Notes: a model not told the origin generated them from the sequence alone. A stretch of DNA of 64,000 bases from DASXUG01 sp964620425 (GCA_964620425.1 CAZUGV010000003.1:62001-126000), one strand, 5' to 3'. Shown: positions 55,601-63,345, counted from the stretch's first letter. Numbers and translations are program-made.

Positions 55601-56031
55601 CAGGTAGCGCAGATTACCTTGCGGCACAAGTAGTGCGAACTTTTAGTGTGAACCAAGCGGCCTTAACGCCTCAAACCATTACTTTTAATGCACTACCTAA
55701 TAAAAACTTAGGTGATGTGCCATTTGGTCTGGCGGCTACCGCCTCATCTGGTTTGCCTGTGACATTCAGTTCACAAACGCCAAGCATCTGTTCTGTGGCG
55801 GGTAACACTGTCAGTTTATTACAAGCAGGCACTTGTTCCATCACAGCCAGTCAAGCTGGTAATGCTACTTATGCGGCAGCAACTGATTCCATTCAGTCAT
55901 TCACTATCGCAAGTGGAAATGGAACAGGTGTGGGCAACGATGGTGAGGTGCCAATTGCGCCAATATGGTTGTTTTTGCAAGGAATTGTGCTAGCTATTGT
56001 GATGTATGGATTGAGAAGGTCAGTTCGTTAA
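52645..56031 (+). CDS. ExeM/NucH-type extracellular endonuclease with lamin-tail domain and sorting tail
   Basis: 1,128 residues from ATG 52645 (ATG 52600 and 52690 are also in frame; the last would place the signal peptide, ending 'ASVALA', nearest the N-terminus). Numbering from 52600: a lamin-tail domain at ~57-170 ('VVISQVYGGNGSTYNRDYVE') and an OB-like region at ~345-590. The endonuclease/exonuclease/phosphatase domain covers ~605-930 with 'VASFNVLNY', 'LMEIQNNG', 'VIGDLNAYG' (Asp826, Asn828) and 'SSDHDPLIVGL' (Asp925, His926). Two ~90-residue MBG/Ig-like repeats follow ('QTITFNALPNKNLGDVPFGL'), then the tail 'NDGEVPIAPIWLFLQG', a helix and 'GLRRSVR'. ExeM-type enzymes degrade extracellular DNA. 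The tail matches the upstream subtilase, so the same exosortase probably handles both. Confidence 0.92.
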   Translation: MTSYLVHGYKKSESLMQRSLRFFVAGCIAFGLLMQASVALAAGVVISQVYGGNGSTYNRDYVEVFNASSSPVNISGWSIQYASATGTGFFSGNGVTVLNGTLQPGQYYLVALASSATGAAIPSPDASATVTVTNLSGSAGKVVLVNGSAGLGCNGGSTPCSATDAAKIVDLVGYGSANYSESAAAPALTASTALFRSGNGCGETNNNSTDFSTGTPAPRNSASPLNPCGVVAGSIVPTCPSLALNSGVGGFLTATATDSDSIVNGVTITSAAISGITLGTLTPANANGGVASVNVNVASTVANGIYPVVLNFTNNASQNASCTANINIGNASTRIYDIQGSGDTSPLVGTTKTVDGIVTLKMANGFYMQDATGDGNPATSDGIFVFTSTAPTISVGDNVRVTGNVVEFDTNSSTTTADTITELTGPTIAVLSSGNTLPSPVLISLPTATQGELERYEGMLVTFSNTLTVSQNYFQGRYGQVTLSNGRLFKPTNLYSAGSAQAIAAADLNARNMIIMDDGLSSQNPNPTPYIGQDNTLRAGDAVTNLTGVIDYGLATSSSPGLTAYRIHPTAAPTITRVNARTAAPAAVSGNVKVASFNVLNYFTTFTNGQTASGQTGQGCTLGGASSASNCRGANNAAEFTRQRDKIINAIAAINADVVGLMEIQNNGNVAVQNLVDGLNAKMGAGTYARINDPATGLGDDAIKVAMIYKPAKISPFGASLSDTNSINNRPTLAQGFVAANGEKFSVVVNHLKSKGSCPSTSASADPDQDQGDGQGCWNDLRNQQATRLANTFIPALQAAVGDADVIVIGDLNAYGKEDPINTLANLGFADQVARFNGQVGYSYVFDGEAGYLDHALANASMAAQITGTNHWRINADEPFVIDYNTEFKQPACATCGPDYYTPTPYRSSDHDPLIVGLSLQAPQILTFNALADKILGDADFNVTATSNIGLTVTFTTQTPAVCTVSTSGAVHLVNTGVCSITATQAGSADYLAAQVVRTFSVNQAALTPQTITFNALPNKNLGDVPFGLAATASSGLPVTFSSQTPSICSVAGNTVSLLQAGTCSITASQAGNATYAAATDSIQSFTIASGNGTGVGNDGEVPIAPIWLFLQGIVLAIVMYGLRRSVR

Positions 56032-56112
56032 ATGGAATGAGAATTTAAGCAGTCAAGTTTTTTAGTATGTTTTATTAGTTGTACTTTTTTAATCTTAATT
56101 TAGGGGAATGTT

Positions 56113-56853
56113 ATGAAAAAATTAGTATTGGTTGCAGCCCTGTTCGCTGCTAGCTCTGCAAATGCTGCATTAGTTGCTGGTGATATTGCGTTTACTTCAT
56201 TTAATGCAGATGAAGATGGTTTCTCATTCACTACGTTTGTAGATATTACTGCAAATACCACTATTTACTTCAATGATAATGAGTATGTCGGTGGCGCTTT
56301 CAACACAGGTGAAGGTCAAATCACTTGGAACTCAGGTTCATCATTAATTAGCGCAGGTTCAGTAGTTCGCTTTAGTGCAATTGATAAAGCTACATCATCA
56401 GTGAGCGTTGGTGCTTTAACTAAATCTGGCGATACAGGTTTAAATGCTACAAACGATAATCTTTTTGCATTTATTGGCACTAATGCCAATACACCAACTA
56501 CATTTTTAGCAGCGATTGCTAATGGTGTTTACGGCAGTGGTTCTGGTAACACATTAATCAGTTCATTAGCTGGTACAGGTTTAACTGTTGGCGTGAATGC
56601 AACACAATTAACGGCATCTTCTGACTACGCAGAATATACTGGTGCTCGTAGCGGTTTATCCTCTTTTGGCGCTTATAAATCTTTAATTGCGAATAATGCT
56701 AACTGGAACATTCAAGGTAATATCGCTGCTGAAACATTGGTACCTAGCACTACAGCCTTTACTATTACTGCAGTTGTTCCAGAAACGGAAACTTATGCAA
56801 TGTTATTAGCTGGTTTAGGTGTTATGGGTTTTGTCGCGCGTCGTCGTAAATAA
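56113..56853 (+). CDS. PEP-CTERM secreted protein
   Basis: 246 residues. Signal peptide 'MKKLVLVAALFAASSANA'. The body is a beta-rich domain ('DIAFTSFNADEDGFSFTTFV', 'TTIYFNDNEYVGG') like those found near secreted nucleases and phosphatases in other bacteria; I cannot name it. The C-terminus is a complete PEP-CTERM signal: 'VVPETETYAMLLAGLGVMGF' plus 'VARRRK'. This belongs to XrtB-type sorting rather than the V-P-x-W type of its two upstream neighbours. It has a good AGGGG ribosome site 82 bases after the nuclease gene and ends before a strong terminator. Confidence 0.93.
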   Translation: MKKLVLVAALFAASSANAALVAGDIAFTSFNADEDGFSFTTFVDITANTTIYFNDNEYVGGAFNTGEGQITWNSGSSLISAGSVVRFSAIDKATSSVSVGALTKSGDTGLNATNDNLFAFIGTNANTPTTFLAAIANGVYGSGSGNTLISSLAGTGLTVGVNATQLTASSDYAEYTGARSGLSSFGAYKSLIANNANWNIQGNIAAETLVPSTTAFTITAVVPETETYAMLLAGLGVMGFVARRRK

Positions 56854-56904
56854 TTGTTATCTAACTTATGTTTGTGTGTGGTGGTTTAGTCACTCCACCC
56901 ACAG

Positions 56905-56947
56905 ATCAAACAAAAAGCCTGCATTAATTGCAGGCTTTTTGTTTGAT
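56905..56947. terminator. Strong bidirectional rho-independent terminator
   Basis: Perfect 19-base arms (56905-56923 and 56929-56947) with a 5-base loop; the core is GCCTGCA/TGCAGGC flanked by A and T runs on both sides. It serves the PEP-CTERM gene on the plus strand and the protein gene at 56974-58134 on the minus strand. Confidence 0.93.
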
Positions 56948-56973
56948 GGATTCCCCAATTTCTAATGGTGAAT

Positions 56974-58134
56974 CTAATTGCTGATAAGCACTTGTAGACT
57001 GGTGCTCATGGTTTCTTCGTATAGTTCATCTAATCGCTTTTTATTCAATAGCGGGTTTTGGGGCGGCTGGCTAGTTTGTTTAGTGGCTACTTTATCTCTA
57101 AGCTTTGTGACTTGTAGTTCATTGAATAAAGCGCCCAGGGGCATGACTACCATTTTAGACGTGCTTGAATCTTGGCTGATAACGCCAATCAGCTCACCAG
57201 AGGTGTTGTAGGCAGGGCTGCCTGCAACTAAGTGAGGCACGTGTGTTTGATAGGCACTGTTGGTATTGGGCATACCAAGAATATCAGTTTTAATCGTAGA
57301 CCAATCAGCTTGTTGTGGTGTTGTGAGACGATATCCACTTAAATAATAGGGCGTCCCTGGGGGCGCTATGTTTTGTGCAATGATTGCCGATGTTTTGTTT
57401 TCGCTTAATGGTTGTTTTAGCTTGAGTATTGCTAGATTGAATTGTGGATAAGCGTGTTGCACTTCTGCTTCGGTTTGTTTGCCTAGGCCATTTCTTACCC
57501 ATATGCTTGGCTTTAATTGGTTAGTTTTGCTGTGGTTTATATTTAATGTGTCTAATGTGGTTACAGCCTGGGTGCCGTCACCAATAATGACAGCATTGCT
57601 CACGTGATTTAGCGTCGTGCGTATGGTTTCGTTAAACGGGTATAGTTGAATGTCTTGATCATGTAGTTCGATGCTAAGTTGCTGGCTGTTGAGTTGGTGT
57701 TGTTTAATTTGTGTCAAAAGTTGGTTTAGTGGTTTGTTTTTTGGTTGTGCTTGCAGCGCATTTTCTAAAAGCTGAATCGCAGGTGATGTTTGTCCACCTA
57801 ATGCTAGCAGGTATGCATAAAATAAAACGCTTGTGTCTAAATCTGGGTGTTCAGCTTGAGTGTGAGCTGCTGCACTTAGCGCATTGCGGTATTCGCCCGC
57901 TTGCATGAGTGTTTGAATGATGGCTAGCTCAACTTCAACTGCATGAAAGTTTCCTGTCGCTTGAGTTAACTCGTTTTTGATGTTTTCAATATTTCCTTGC
58001 GTTAGTTCGATCCGCATCTTATTTTGTAATGATTCAACGCGCTGTTTATTTTCTACAGATAGTTCATTTTCGTGTGCATGCGTGCAAAAAATCCACATAG
58101 TAAAAACAATTAAAATGTAATGTATTTTTTTCAT
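56974..58134 (-). CDS. Secreted trypsin-like protein with degenerate catalytic triad
   Basis: 386 residues. Signal peptide ends 'CTHAHENE' near 20. Residues ~35-165 are helical and TPR-like ('AGEYRNALSAAAHTQAEHPD', 'PAIQLLENALQAQPKNKPLN'). Residues ~185-345 follow an HtrA/trypsin-like plan, but the catalytic positions are lost: the Asp strand reads 'YPQFNLAILKLKQPL' (Asn for Asp), and the Ser loop reads 'VAGSPAYNTSGELIGVI' (Ala-Gly-Ser-Pro for Ser-Gly-Gly-Pro). Where the His is expected there is 'AVTTLDTLN'. It is therefore probably a pseudoprotease used for binding. AGGA ribosome site. It faces the terminator at 56905. Confidence 0.75.
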   Translation of the reverse strand: MKKIHYILIVFTMWIFCTHAHENELSVENKQRVESLQNKMRIELTQGNIENIKNELTQATGNFHAVEVELAIIQTLMQAGEYRNALSAAAHTQAEHPDLDTSVLFYAYLLALGGQTSPAIQLLENALQAQPKNKPLNQLLTQIKQHQLNSQQLSIELHDQDIQLYPFNETIRTTLNHVSNAVIIGDGTQAVTTLDTLNINHSKTNQLKPSIWVRNGLGKQTEAEVQHAYPQFNLAILKLKQPLSENKTSAIIAQNIAPPGTPYYLSGYRLTTPQQADWSTIKTDILGMPNTNSAYQTHVPHLVAGSPAYNTSGELIGVISQDSSTSKMVVMPLGALFNELQVTKLRDKVATKQTSQPPQNPLLNKKRLDELYEETMSTSLQVLISN

Positions 58135-58203
58135 AAAATCTGTCCTGACTATTCACCGTTAAAATAGACGCTTGGTTTAAATGGATAATCCTTTGTTTAA
58201 ATG

Positions 58204-58237
58204 GAAAAAAACCCGCTCGAATCAATCAAGCGGGTTT
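58204..58237 (-). terminator. Rho-independent terminator of the 5'-nucleotidase operon
   Basis: AAACCCGCT (58209-58217) pairs with AGCGGGTTT (58229-58237), followed on the minus strand by a T run. It lies 17 bases after the nucleotidase stop. Confidence 0.88.
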
Positions 58238-58253
58238 AGTTTACATCGGTGGT

Positions 58254-60191
58254 TTACTGATTAGTGTTGCTACCAGATGGGCAGGTAGTGCCGCCAGTAT
58301 TAGCGCTATTCAAGCGTGTTAAACGTGGTTTAGCTAAACTTGTGTCATCAGGATTGTAGGCAAGGCTACCATTGGTGGCATTGTAGTTAGCTAAGTAAGC
58401 AGACAACGCATCAATATCTTGCGCGCCACCTAATAAGTTAGTGCCATTCAAGAATGTCGTATAGCCATCACCACCCGTTGCCATAAAGTTGTTTACAGTG
58501 ATGCGATAAGTTTTAGTTGGGTTTGATACAACACCATCAGTATCAACAATGGTATCAACTACACCACCTGCATCTGTTAAGGTTACATTGCTAATACGTG
58601 AGTCACAAGACTTGCTACCATCCCAGCTGTATTTAAACCCAGCTGAAATATGCATAATGCGCGTAGCTGTTGAAGCTTGACCACGGCAACCAGCAAACTG
58701 TTGTTCTAGAACATTTTTAAGATCTTGTGCGGTCACTGTCATAGTAACCAAGCTGTTGCCAAATGGCTGTACTGTAAAGGCTTCACCATAAGTAATGTTG
58801 CCGTCACCCTCATTAGCTGTGCTGCTAGCAAATGAGAAATCAGCACGTACGCCACCACGGTTCATAAATGCGATTTGTGCACCGCCAAAATTTGCAGGCT
58901 TTGTTGCTGCTAATTGAGCATCTGCAATCATTTGACCGTTATCACTGTTACAGGCCGCATTTGATGCGTTAGGCATGGCTTTTGTGATTGAACCAATGAC
59001 TGTGTTTGCAATTGGAGCTACTAGACCAAGATAACCATTCACAATGCCGCTTACTGCGCTATTTGCTGTGACGCTAGGATCTGTTTGATCTACCAATATA
59101 TTTTTGGCGCTTACTGCAGTAACGTTACGTGTTGATGGGTTGATTGTAACGTCAATGTCAGTTAACAAACGACCGCCGTTAGATGCTTGCGTGACTGGAA
59201 TTAAACGACCCACTTTGTTTGGAATGCCAGTTGGGCGTGGTGTGCTGACTAATGCGCCACTAACTACTTTTGTATCTACTGTACTAGCAGAACAGTTGTA
59301 GGCTGAATGGCTATGACCGCTCACAACTAAGTCAACCGCATCATCTAATTTCCTGACAATGTCAGCAATCGCACTACCAGTTAAGTTGCCATCACAGCCG
59401 TTAATGTCAGAACCAACGTTACCCGTTGAGCCTGCTGCTTGGAATCCACCTTGGTGTACCAATACTACAATAGACTCTACACCTTGAGCGCGTAGTCTTG
59501 GTACTAATGCATTGACAGTTGCAGCTTCATCATTAAACGCTAAACCAGCTACACCGCTTGGTGTCACAATAGTAGGGGTATCTTTAAGCGTCATGCCGAT
59601 AAAAGCGACTTTTACACCGTTGAATGTTTTGATGCCATAAGCTGGGAACAATGTTTTACCGGTGCTCGTGTTTACTACGTTGGCAGCTAACCATTTAAAT
59701 TTTGCGCCCTCATATGGAAAAGGTGTTCCAACGCTTGAGCCTTTACAGCCATCACCATCAGCGTGACAGCCACCATTTTGTAAACGCACTAACTCAGCAG
59801 CGCCTTTATCAAACTCGTGGTTGCCGACAGAAGTAAACTCCAAACCAATACGGTTTAAGGTTTCTACTGCGGGTTCTTCATGAAATAAAGCCGTTGCTAG
59901 TGGAGATGCGCCAATTAAGTCACCTGCGCCAACTACTACGTTATTAGGATTTGATGCTTTTAATTTTGCAACATGAGCCGCCATAAAGCTTGCTCCACCA
60001 ACTGGTTTTCTTGGTGAAAGCGCATTGGCAGTTACGCCAAATGTACCTGGGGATACTAAATTGCCGTGGTAGTCGTTAAATCCAATAATTTTCACGGTAA
60101 ATGGTTGAGGTGCAGTGGTAGTGACTGCGTAAGCTATTTGGCTGGTGGCTAATACATAAGCCACTGCCAACATAATTGAACTTTTTTTCAT
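58254..60191 (-). CDS. Secreted bifunctional metallophosphatase / 5'-nucleotidase
   Basis: 645 residues. Signal peptide to ~22 ('SQIAYA'). The metallophosphatase domain has the family's metal ligands in order: 'KIIGFNDYHGNLVS' (Asp, His), 'NNVVVGAGDLIGAS', 'FTSVGNHEFDKG', 'VVLVHQGG' and 'VSGHSHSAYNC'. The C-terminal nucleotide-binding domain has 'FMNRGGVRADFSF', 'GEAFTVQPFGNSLVTMTV' and 'NNFMATGGDGYTTFLNG'. Together this is the UshA/NucA type, releasing phosphate from extracellular nucleotides. The C-terminus ends in a G/S/T/N-rich tail with one Cys and no sorting signal, so it should be free in the periplasm or medium. It is 27 bases after the PEP-CTERM gene and shares its operon. Confidence 0.95.
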   Translation of the reverse strand: MKKSSIMLAVAYVLATSQIAYAVTTTAPQPFTVKIIGFNDYHGNLVSPGTFGVTANALSPRKPVGGASFMAAHVAKLKASNPNNVVVGAGDLIGASPLATALFHEEPAVETLNRIGLEFTSVGNHEFDKGAAELVRLQNGGCHADGDGCKGSSVGTPFPYEGAKFKWLAANVVNTSTGKTLFPAYGIKTFNGVKVAFIGMTLKDTPTIVTPSGVAGLAFNDEAATVNALVPRLRAQGVESIVVLVHQGGFQAAGSTGNVGSDINGCDGNLTGSAIADIVRKLDDAVDLVVSGHSHSAYNCSASTVDTKVVSGALVSTPRPTGIPNKVGRLIPVTQASNGGRLLTDIDVTINPSTRNVTAVSAKNILVDQTDPSVTANSAVSGIVNGYLGLVAPIANTVIGSITKAMPNASNAACNSDNGQMIADAQLAATKPANFGGAQIAFMNRGGVRADFSFASSTANEGDGNITYGEAFTVQPFGNSLVTMTVTAQDLKNVLEQQFAGCRGQASTATRIMHISAGFKYSWDGSKSCDSRISNVTLTDAGGVVDTIVDTDGVVSNPTKTYRITVNNFMATGGDGYTTFLNGTNLLGGAQDIDALSAYLANYNATNGSLAYNPDDTSLAKPRLTRLNSANTGGTTCPSGSNTNQ

Positions 60192-60218
60192 GATAATTTC
60201 CTATATTTTGAATGTTGA

Positions 60219-60788
60219 TTAAGCACGGCGACGAGCAAAAGCCATCAAGCCAAGACCAGCTAACAACATGGCAAAAGTGCTTTCTTCTGGCACGGCAGTG
60301 GTAAATTGCTCAAGTTTAAGAGCGCCATTTGTCGCATTGAAAGCTTGCGTGGTACTGAACAAGTTACCCGTGATGCTGTATGTGCCAGCTTGTAAAGTAA
60401 ACACACGGCTGCTAAAGCTACTATTTGCAAGGTTTGCATCAAAATCATTTGAGGTGTCAGTCCCCACCACAGATGTGATAGATGTTTGACCAAGTGAAAC
60501 GCCGTTATTTTTAATATCAAAAATATCGCCAGCAAAACCAGCATCAACAACGGTTAATTTTGCTTCGAAACCTTGAGCAATGGTGAATTCATAGGTTAAA
60601 GCAGTACCGAAGCTTGGATCTAAAGAGTTCGCCCCATCAATCCATTCAGTTCCACCAGAGAGTGAGTCAAAATCGTTGAGAACAAATTCTTTCCATTGGC
60701 CATCAGCATTCAATGTAATAGTAGTCGCGTGTGCTTGTGCAGTAACGCCTAACGCTAGCGCTAGTAATAGGTGTTTTAAAGAGATCAT
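60219..60788 (-). CDS. FxDxF-type PEP-CTERM protein
   Basis: 189 residues. Signal peptide ends 'AQAHA' near 21. The body contains the pattern 'FVLNDFDSLSGGTEWIDGAN' (F-x-x-x-D-F-D) and a beta-rich domain with 'DIFDIKNNGVSLGQTS'. It ends in the PEP-CTERM signal 'VPEESTFAMLLAGLGLMAFA' plus 'RRRA'. Expected to be exported and then handled by XrtB. Good AAGGA ribosome site. It is first in the minus-strand operon with the 5'-nucleotidase. Confidence 0.92.
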   Translation of the reverse strand: MISLKHLLLALALGVTAQAHATTITLNADGQWKEFVLNDFDSLSGGTEWIDGANSLDPSFGTALTYEFTIAQGFEAKLTVVDAGFAGDIFDIKNNGVSLGQTSITSVVGTDTSNDFDANLANSSFSSRVFTLQAGTYSITGNLFSTTQAFNATNGALKLEQFTTAVPEESTFAMLLAGLGLMAFARRRA

Positions 60789-61149
60789 TTGGATATTCCT
60801 TAATATATAATTGATGGTTAAACAGTAGTGTAAAATTTTATATGGTATCTATCAGTTGCTAAGCTTGTTATCGCAATGCTACATCTGCGAAATGCTCAAT
60901 CTATATATTGGTGTTGACTGACCAGCCTATGATAACGATGCCATATGACAAAATTATTTATTTCTATCAGATCGTTGTGTACAGATTAAGCGTTTTTTCG
61001 TTTGAGAGCATAACGGTATGAAGCGCGTTGATTTGTGTGAGTTTATGGGCATCTGACTTGATTGGGATAAGAAACTTTAACTGATGAATTTTGTCCCAAT
61101 AGATATTTGGTTTTTTACTTTATGCACTAGATTTAGAGAAAGAAATATC
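60789..61149. other. Divergent intergenic region, about 360 bases
   Basis: Between the minus-strand PEP-CTERM gene and the plus-strand secreted protein. No coding frame or clear hairpin; should hold promoters in both directions. Confidence 0.4.
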
Positions 61150-61779
61150 ATGCTTAATGCTAAGTATTTACTTGCTACATTTCAATTTTGGCTGGCTTGT
61201 ATGCTGTGTGGTGTTTTTTCAATCACATCAGTGCTTGCAGCCGAAGTCGTCACTCCCCAAGCCAAACCCAGCGCCAAAGTCTTGGTTTATATTCATCCGC
61301 AGGAGTACACCAGTCAGGTGCGGTTGTTGCAGTATTTTCGGGATTATTGGTTTACGCAGGGGCCATTGGTCGAATCTGCTTCTCAAGCGGTGTTAGCGAA
61401 ATCATTGGGGGATGTTGGTATGTGCGATAACAACCAGCGTACTGCGAATCTGTTGCTATGGTTGCAGCCCCGCATGTTTTATAATCCGCAAATGCAAACT
61501 TTTTACGGCACTATCAAAGCCGTGGCATATACTGCAAGTGGCAAGCCGATTGCCACTTATGTTGGCGAGGCGAGCAAGGTGGGGTATTTGGAAATAGAAT
61601 CCCAAAAACAGCTGCAACAGGTTTACACTGCAGCAATGCAGGTGTTGGTTACAAAAATGCAGGCAGATGCTAATTTTCAAAAAGTATTAAACAGCAACCC
61701 TTCGGAAGCTGACGCAGGGACACCTTGTGGCTTGGTTTCGCTATTACCCGCTCCAAAAATTCAATTGATGTCATTTTAA
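61150..61779 (+). CDS. Secreted protein of unknown function
   Basis: 209 residues from ATG 61150, chosen because a signal peptide ('MLNAKYLLATFQFWLACMLC' ... 'SVLAA') then begins directly and AGAAAG precedes it; the upstream ATG 61084 would bury it. The mature protein has 'AKVLVYIHPQEYTSQVRLLQ', 'ANLLLWLQPRMFYNPQMQTF' and 'LQQVYTAAMQVLVTKM'. It has the feel of a small periplasmic or lipoprotein-like alpha/beta domain, but there is no lipobox. Two Cys (in 'VGMCDNN' and 'GTPCGLV') may pair. Not recognised. It precedes the SMP-30-like gene by 13 bases and is probably co-transcribed. Confidence 0.75.
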   Translation: MLNAKYLLATFQFWLACMLCGVFSITSVLAAEVVTPQAKPSAKVLVYIHPQEYTSQVRLLQYFRDYWFTQGPLVESASQAVLAKSLGDVGMCDNNQRTANLLLWLQPRMFYNPQMQTFYGTIKAVAYTASGKPIATYVGEASKVGYLEIESQKQLQQVYTAAMQVLVTKMQADANFQKVLNSNPSEADAGTPCGLVSLLPAPKIQLMSF

Positions 61780-61792
61780 AAAAGGATAGATT

Positions 61793-62647
61793 ATGTTTAA
61801 GAAGCAAGCTTTCTCATTGGTAGTTGCAGCAGTTTTAACTGTGTTGTCTAGCCAAGCGAATGCGCACGAAACCATCAAACTATCTGGATTTAAAATGCCA
61901 GAATCAGTCATCGCGGCAAAAGATGGACGTGTGTTTGTGTCTGAAATCGGCGGTTTTGGTACAGATGGTGACGGGCAAATTTCTGTCATTGATAAAAAGC
62001 ATCAAGTGCAGGTGTTTGCCACGGGCATGGATGATCCAAAGGGTTTAGCGATTGTCGGCAAAGATTTATATGTGGCCGATAAAGCCCGTATTTTAAAAGT
62101 GACCCCAGATGGCAAATGGACAGTATTTGTCGCGGCTGATGCTTTCCCCACAGCGCCACAATTTCTAAATGATTTGGAATCTGATAGCCAAGGCAATATT
62201 TACGTAAGTGATTCTGGCGACCTCAAAGGTGGTTGGGGCGCGGTGTATAAAATCGACAGAAAAGGGCAGGTGACCACGATTGTTGATAAAAACAAAGATG
62301 CACGCATGGGGTGCGCTAATGGCTTGTTGATGGATGGCAAAGATAAGCTGTTTGAAGTAGATTTCAGCACAGGTATTTTGTATCGCATTGAAATCGCCAC
62401 AGGCGCGATGCAAGAGTTAGCAACAGGTTTTGGCGGCGGTGATGGCGTAGTACGCGGTAAAAAAGGTCTGTTATACGTCAGCGACTGGAAAACTGGCCAA
62501 GTATTCAGCACCACCATGGATGGCGAGACTAGCCTAGTACAAAATGGTTTTACCTCAGCCGCAGATATTGCCATGTCTACTGACGGACGCTATTTGCTTG
62601 TACCTGATATGAAAGCGGGTGAAGTGGTTTACTTCCCGATTCACTAA
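61793..62647 (+). CDS. Secreted SMP-30/gluconolactonase-like beta-propeller
   Basis: 284 residues. Signal peptide ends 'SSQANA' near 24. The mature part shows repeated propeller blades: 'SVIAAKDGRVFVSEIGGFGT', 'PKGLAIVGKDLYVADKARIL', 'LNDLESDSQGNIYVSDSGDL', 'CANGLLMDGKDKLFEVDFST' and 'AADIAMSTDGRYLLVPDMKA'. The E, N and D residues in these blades resemble the metal site of SMP-30/gluconolactonase proteins. Possible roles are lactone hydrolysis or carbohydrate binding in the periplasm; substrate unknown. Good AAAGGA ribosome site. Confidence 0.85.
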   Translation: MFKKQAFSLVVAAVLTVLSSQANAHETIKLSGFKMPESVIAAKDGRVFVSEIGGFGTDGDGQISVIDKKHQVQVFATGMDDPKGLAIVGKDLYVADKARILKVTPDGKWTVFVAADAFPTAPQFLNDLESDSQGNIYVSDSGDLKGGWGAVYKIDRKGQVTTIVDKNKDARMGCANGLLMDGKDKLFEVDFSTGILYRIEIATGAMQELATGFGGGDGVVRGKKGLLYVSDWKTGQVFSTTMDGETSLVQNGFTSAADIAMSTDGRYLLVPDMKAGEVVYFPIH

Positions 62648-63017
62648 AGCTGAGCTAATTTTAAGGGTTAGCAGTTGTTCTGATAAACACTTCAAACAAT
62701 GATTCTACTTGAGGATTTTGAATAAATTAAGGTAAAATGTCAGGGTTGTTTACTGATACTTAAACTGTCATTTAAGTGAATGAAGTTCTGGCTTAAGTGT
62801 TGAAAATTTGGAGTAGCTTCATAGTTGTTTCTTTGAAAGATACACCTATTCCAATTGTTAAGTCGTAAGGGTTGCTGACTACAAATCTCATTTTTTCCGC
62901 TAATTCTTGGCAACTTAAAAAATTGTCATTTAGCATTCATTGTTTTGTAATATCAAATTTAAATGGATAAAAAATCTAAATCGAGTATAATGCACGCCTC
63001 TCGCAAGAGTAAATTAA
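62648..63017. other. Intergenic region before tRNA-Arg, 370 bases
   Basis: AT-rich, with no coding frame. A TATAAT at 62986-62991, 26 bases before the tRNA, is the probable -10 box of the tRNA promoter. Confidence 0.5.
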
Positions 63018-63094
63018 GCGCCCGTAGCTCAGCTGGATAGAGTACTTGGCTACGAACCAAGGGGTCAGGAGTTCGAATCTCTTCGGGCGCACCA
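63018..63094 (+). tRNA. tRNA-Arg (anticodon ACG)
   Basis: 77 bases. The acceptor stem GCGCCCG pairs perfectly with CGGGCGC; the D loop holds AGCTGGATAGAG, the anticodon loop reads CTACGAA (anticodon ACG), and the T arm holds GTTCGAATC. CCA is encoded at 63092-63094. The ACG anticodon is normally edited to ICG and reads CGU, CGC and CGA. Confidence 0.97.
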
Positions 63095-63105
63095 TACAAA
63101 TCAAA

Positions 63106-63141
63106 GGCTTACAGTTTAAATGCTGTAGGTCTTTTTTGTTT
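63106..63141 (+). terminator. Terminator after tRNA-Arg
   Basis: GGCTTACAG (63106-63114) pairs with CTGTAGGTC (63123-63131), with two G-T pairs and an 8-base loop, followed by six T and then GTTTT. Confidence 0.8.
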
Positions 63142-63151
63142 TAATATCTTC

Positions 63152-63173
63152 ATGGGTACACCTATGGGTACAC
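63152..63173. repeat. Tandem ATGGGTACAC repeat after the tRNA
   Basis: ATGGGTACAC occurs at 63152-63161 and again at 63164-63173, 12 bases apart. Similar GGGTACA pairs are common next to tRNA genes used as integration sites by tyrosine-recombinase elements. No integrase gene is seen. Confidence 0.5.
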
Positions 63174-63345
63174 TGCAAGTTAAGCATCAAGCATTTAAAT
63201 AAAGAAAAAAGAGTATTCATAGTACCGAGAATAGAAGTAGATTCTAAAATTTTTTTGGTCATTTCTTTTTGAATCCATCACCTTTCTCAATCATGTACTG
63301 TGGACTCCCAGCCCAAAGCTGTAGCATTTTATTTTAACTCGATAT

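Noticed and set aside
58254..58330. Sorting signal at the C-terminus of the 5'-nucleotidase
   Set aside because: The tail is G/S/T/N-rich with no hydrophobic helix or Arg cluster.
63152..63198. Short frame starting at the ATGGGTACAC repeat as a gene
   Set aside because: Only 15 codons, no ribosome site; better explained as repeat DNA next to a tRNA.
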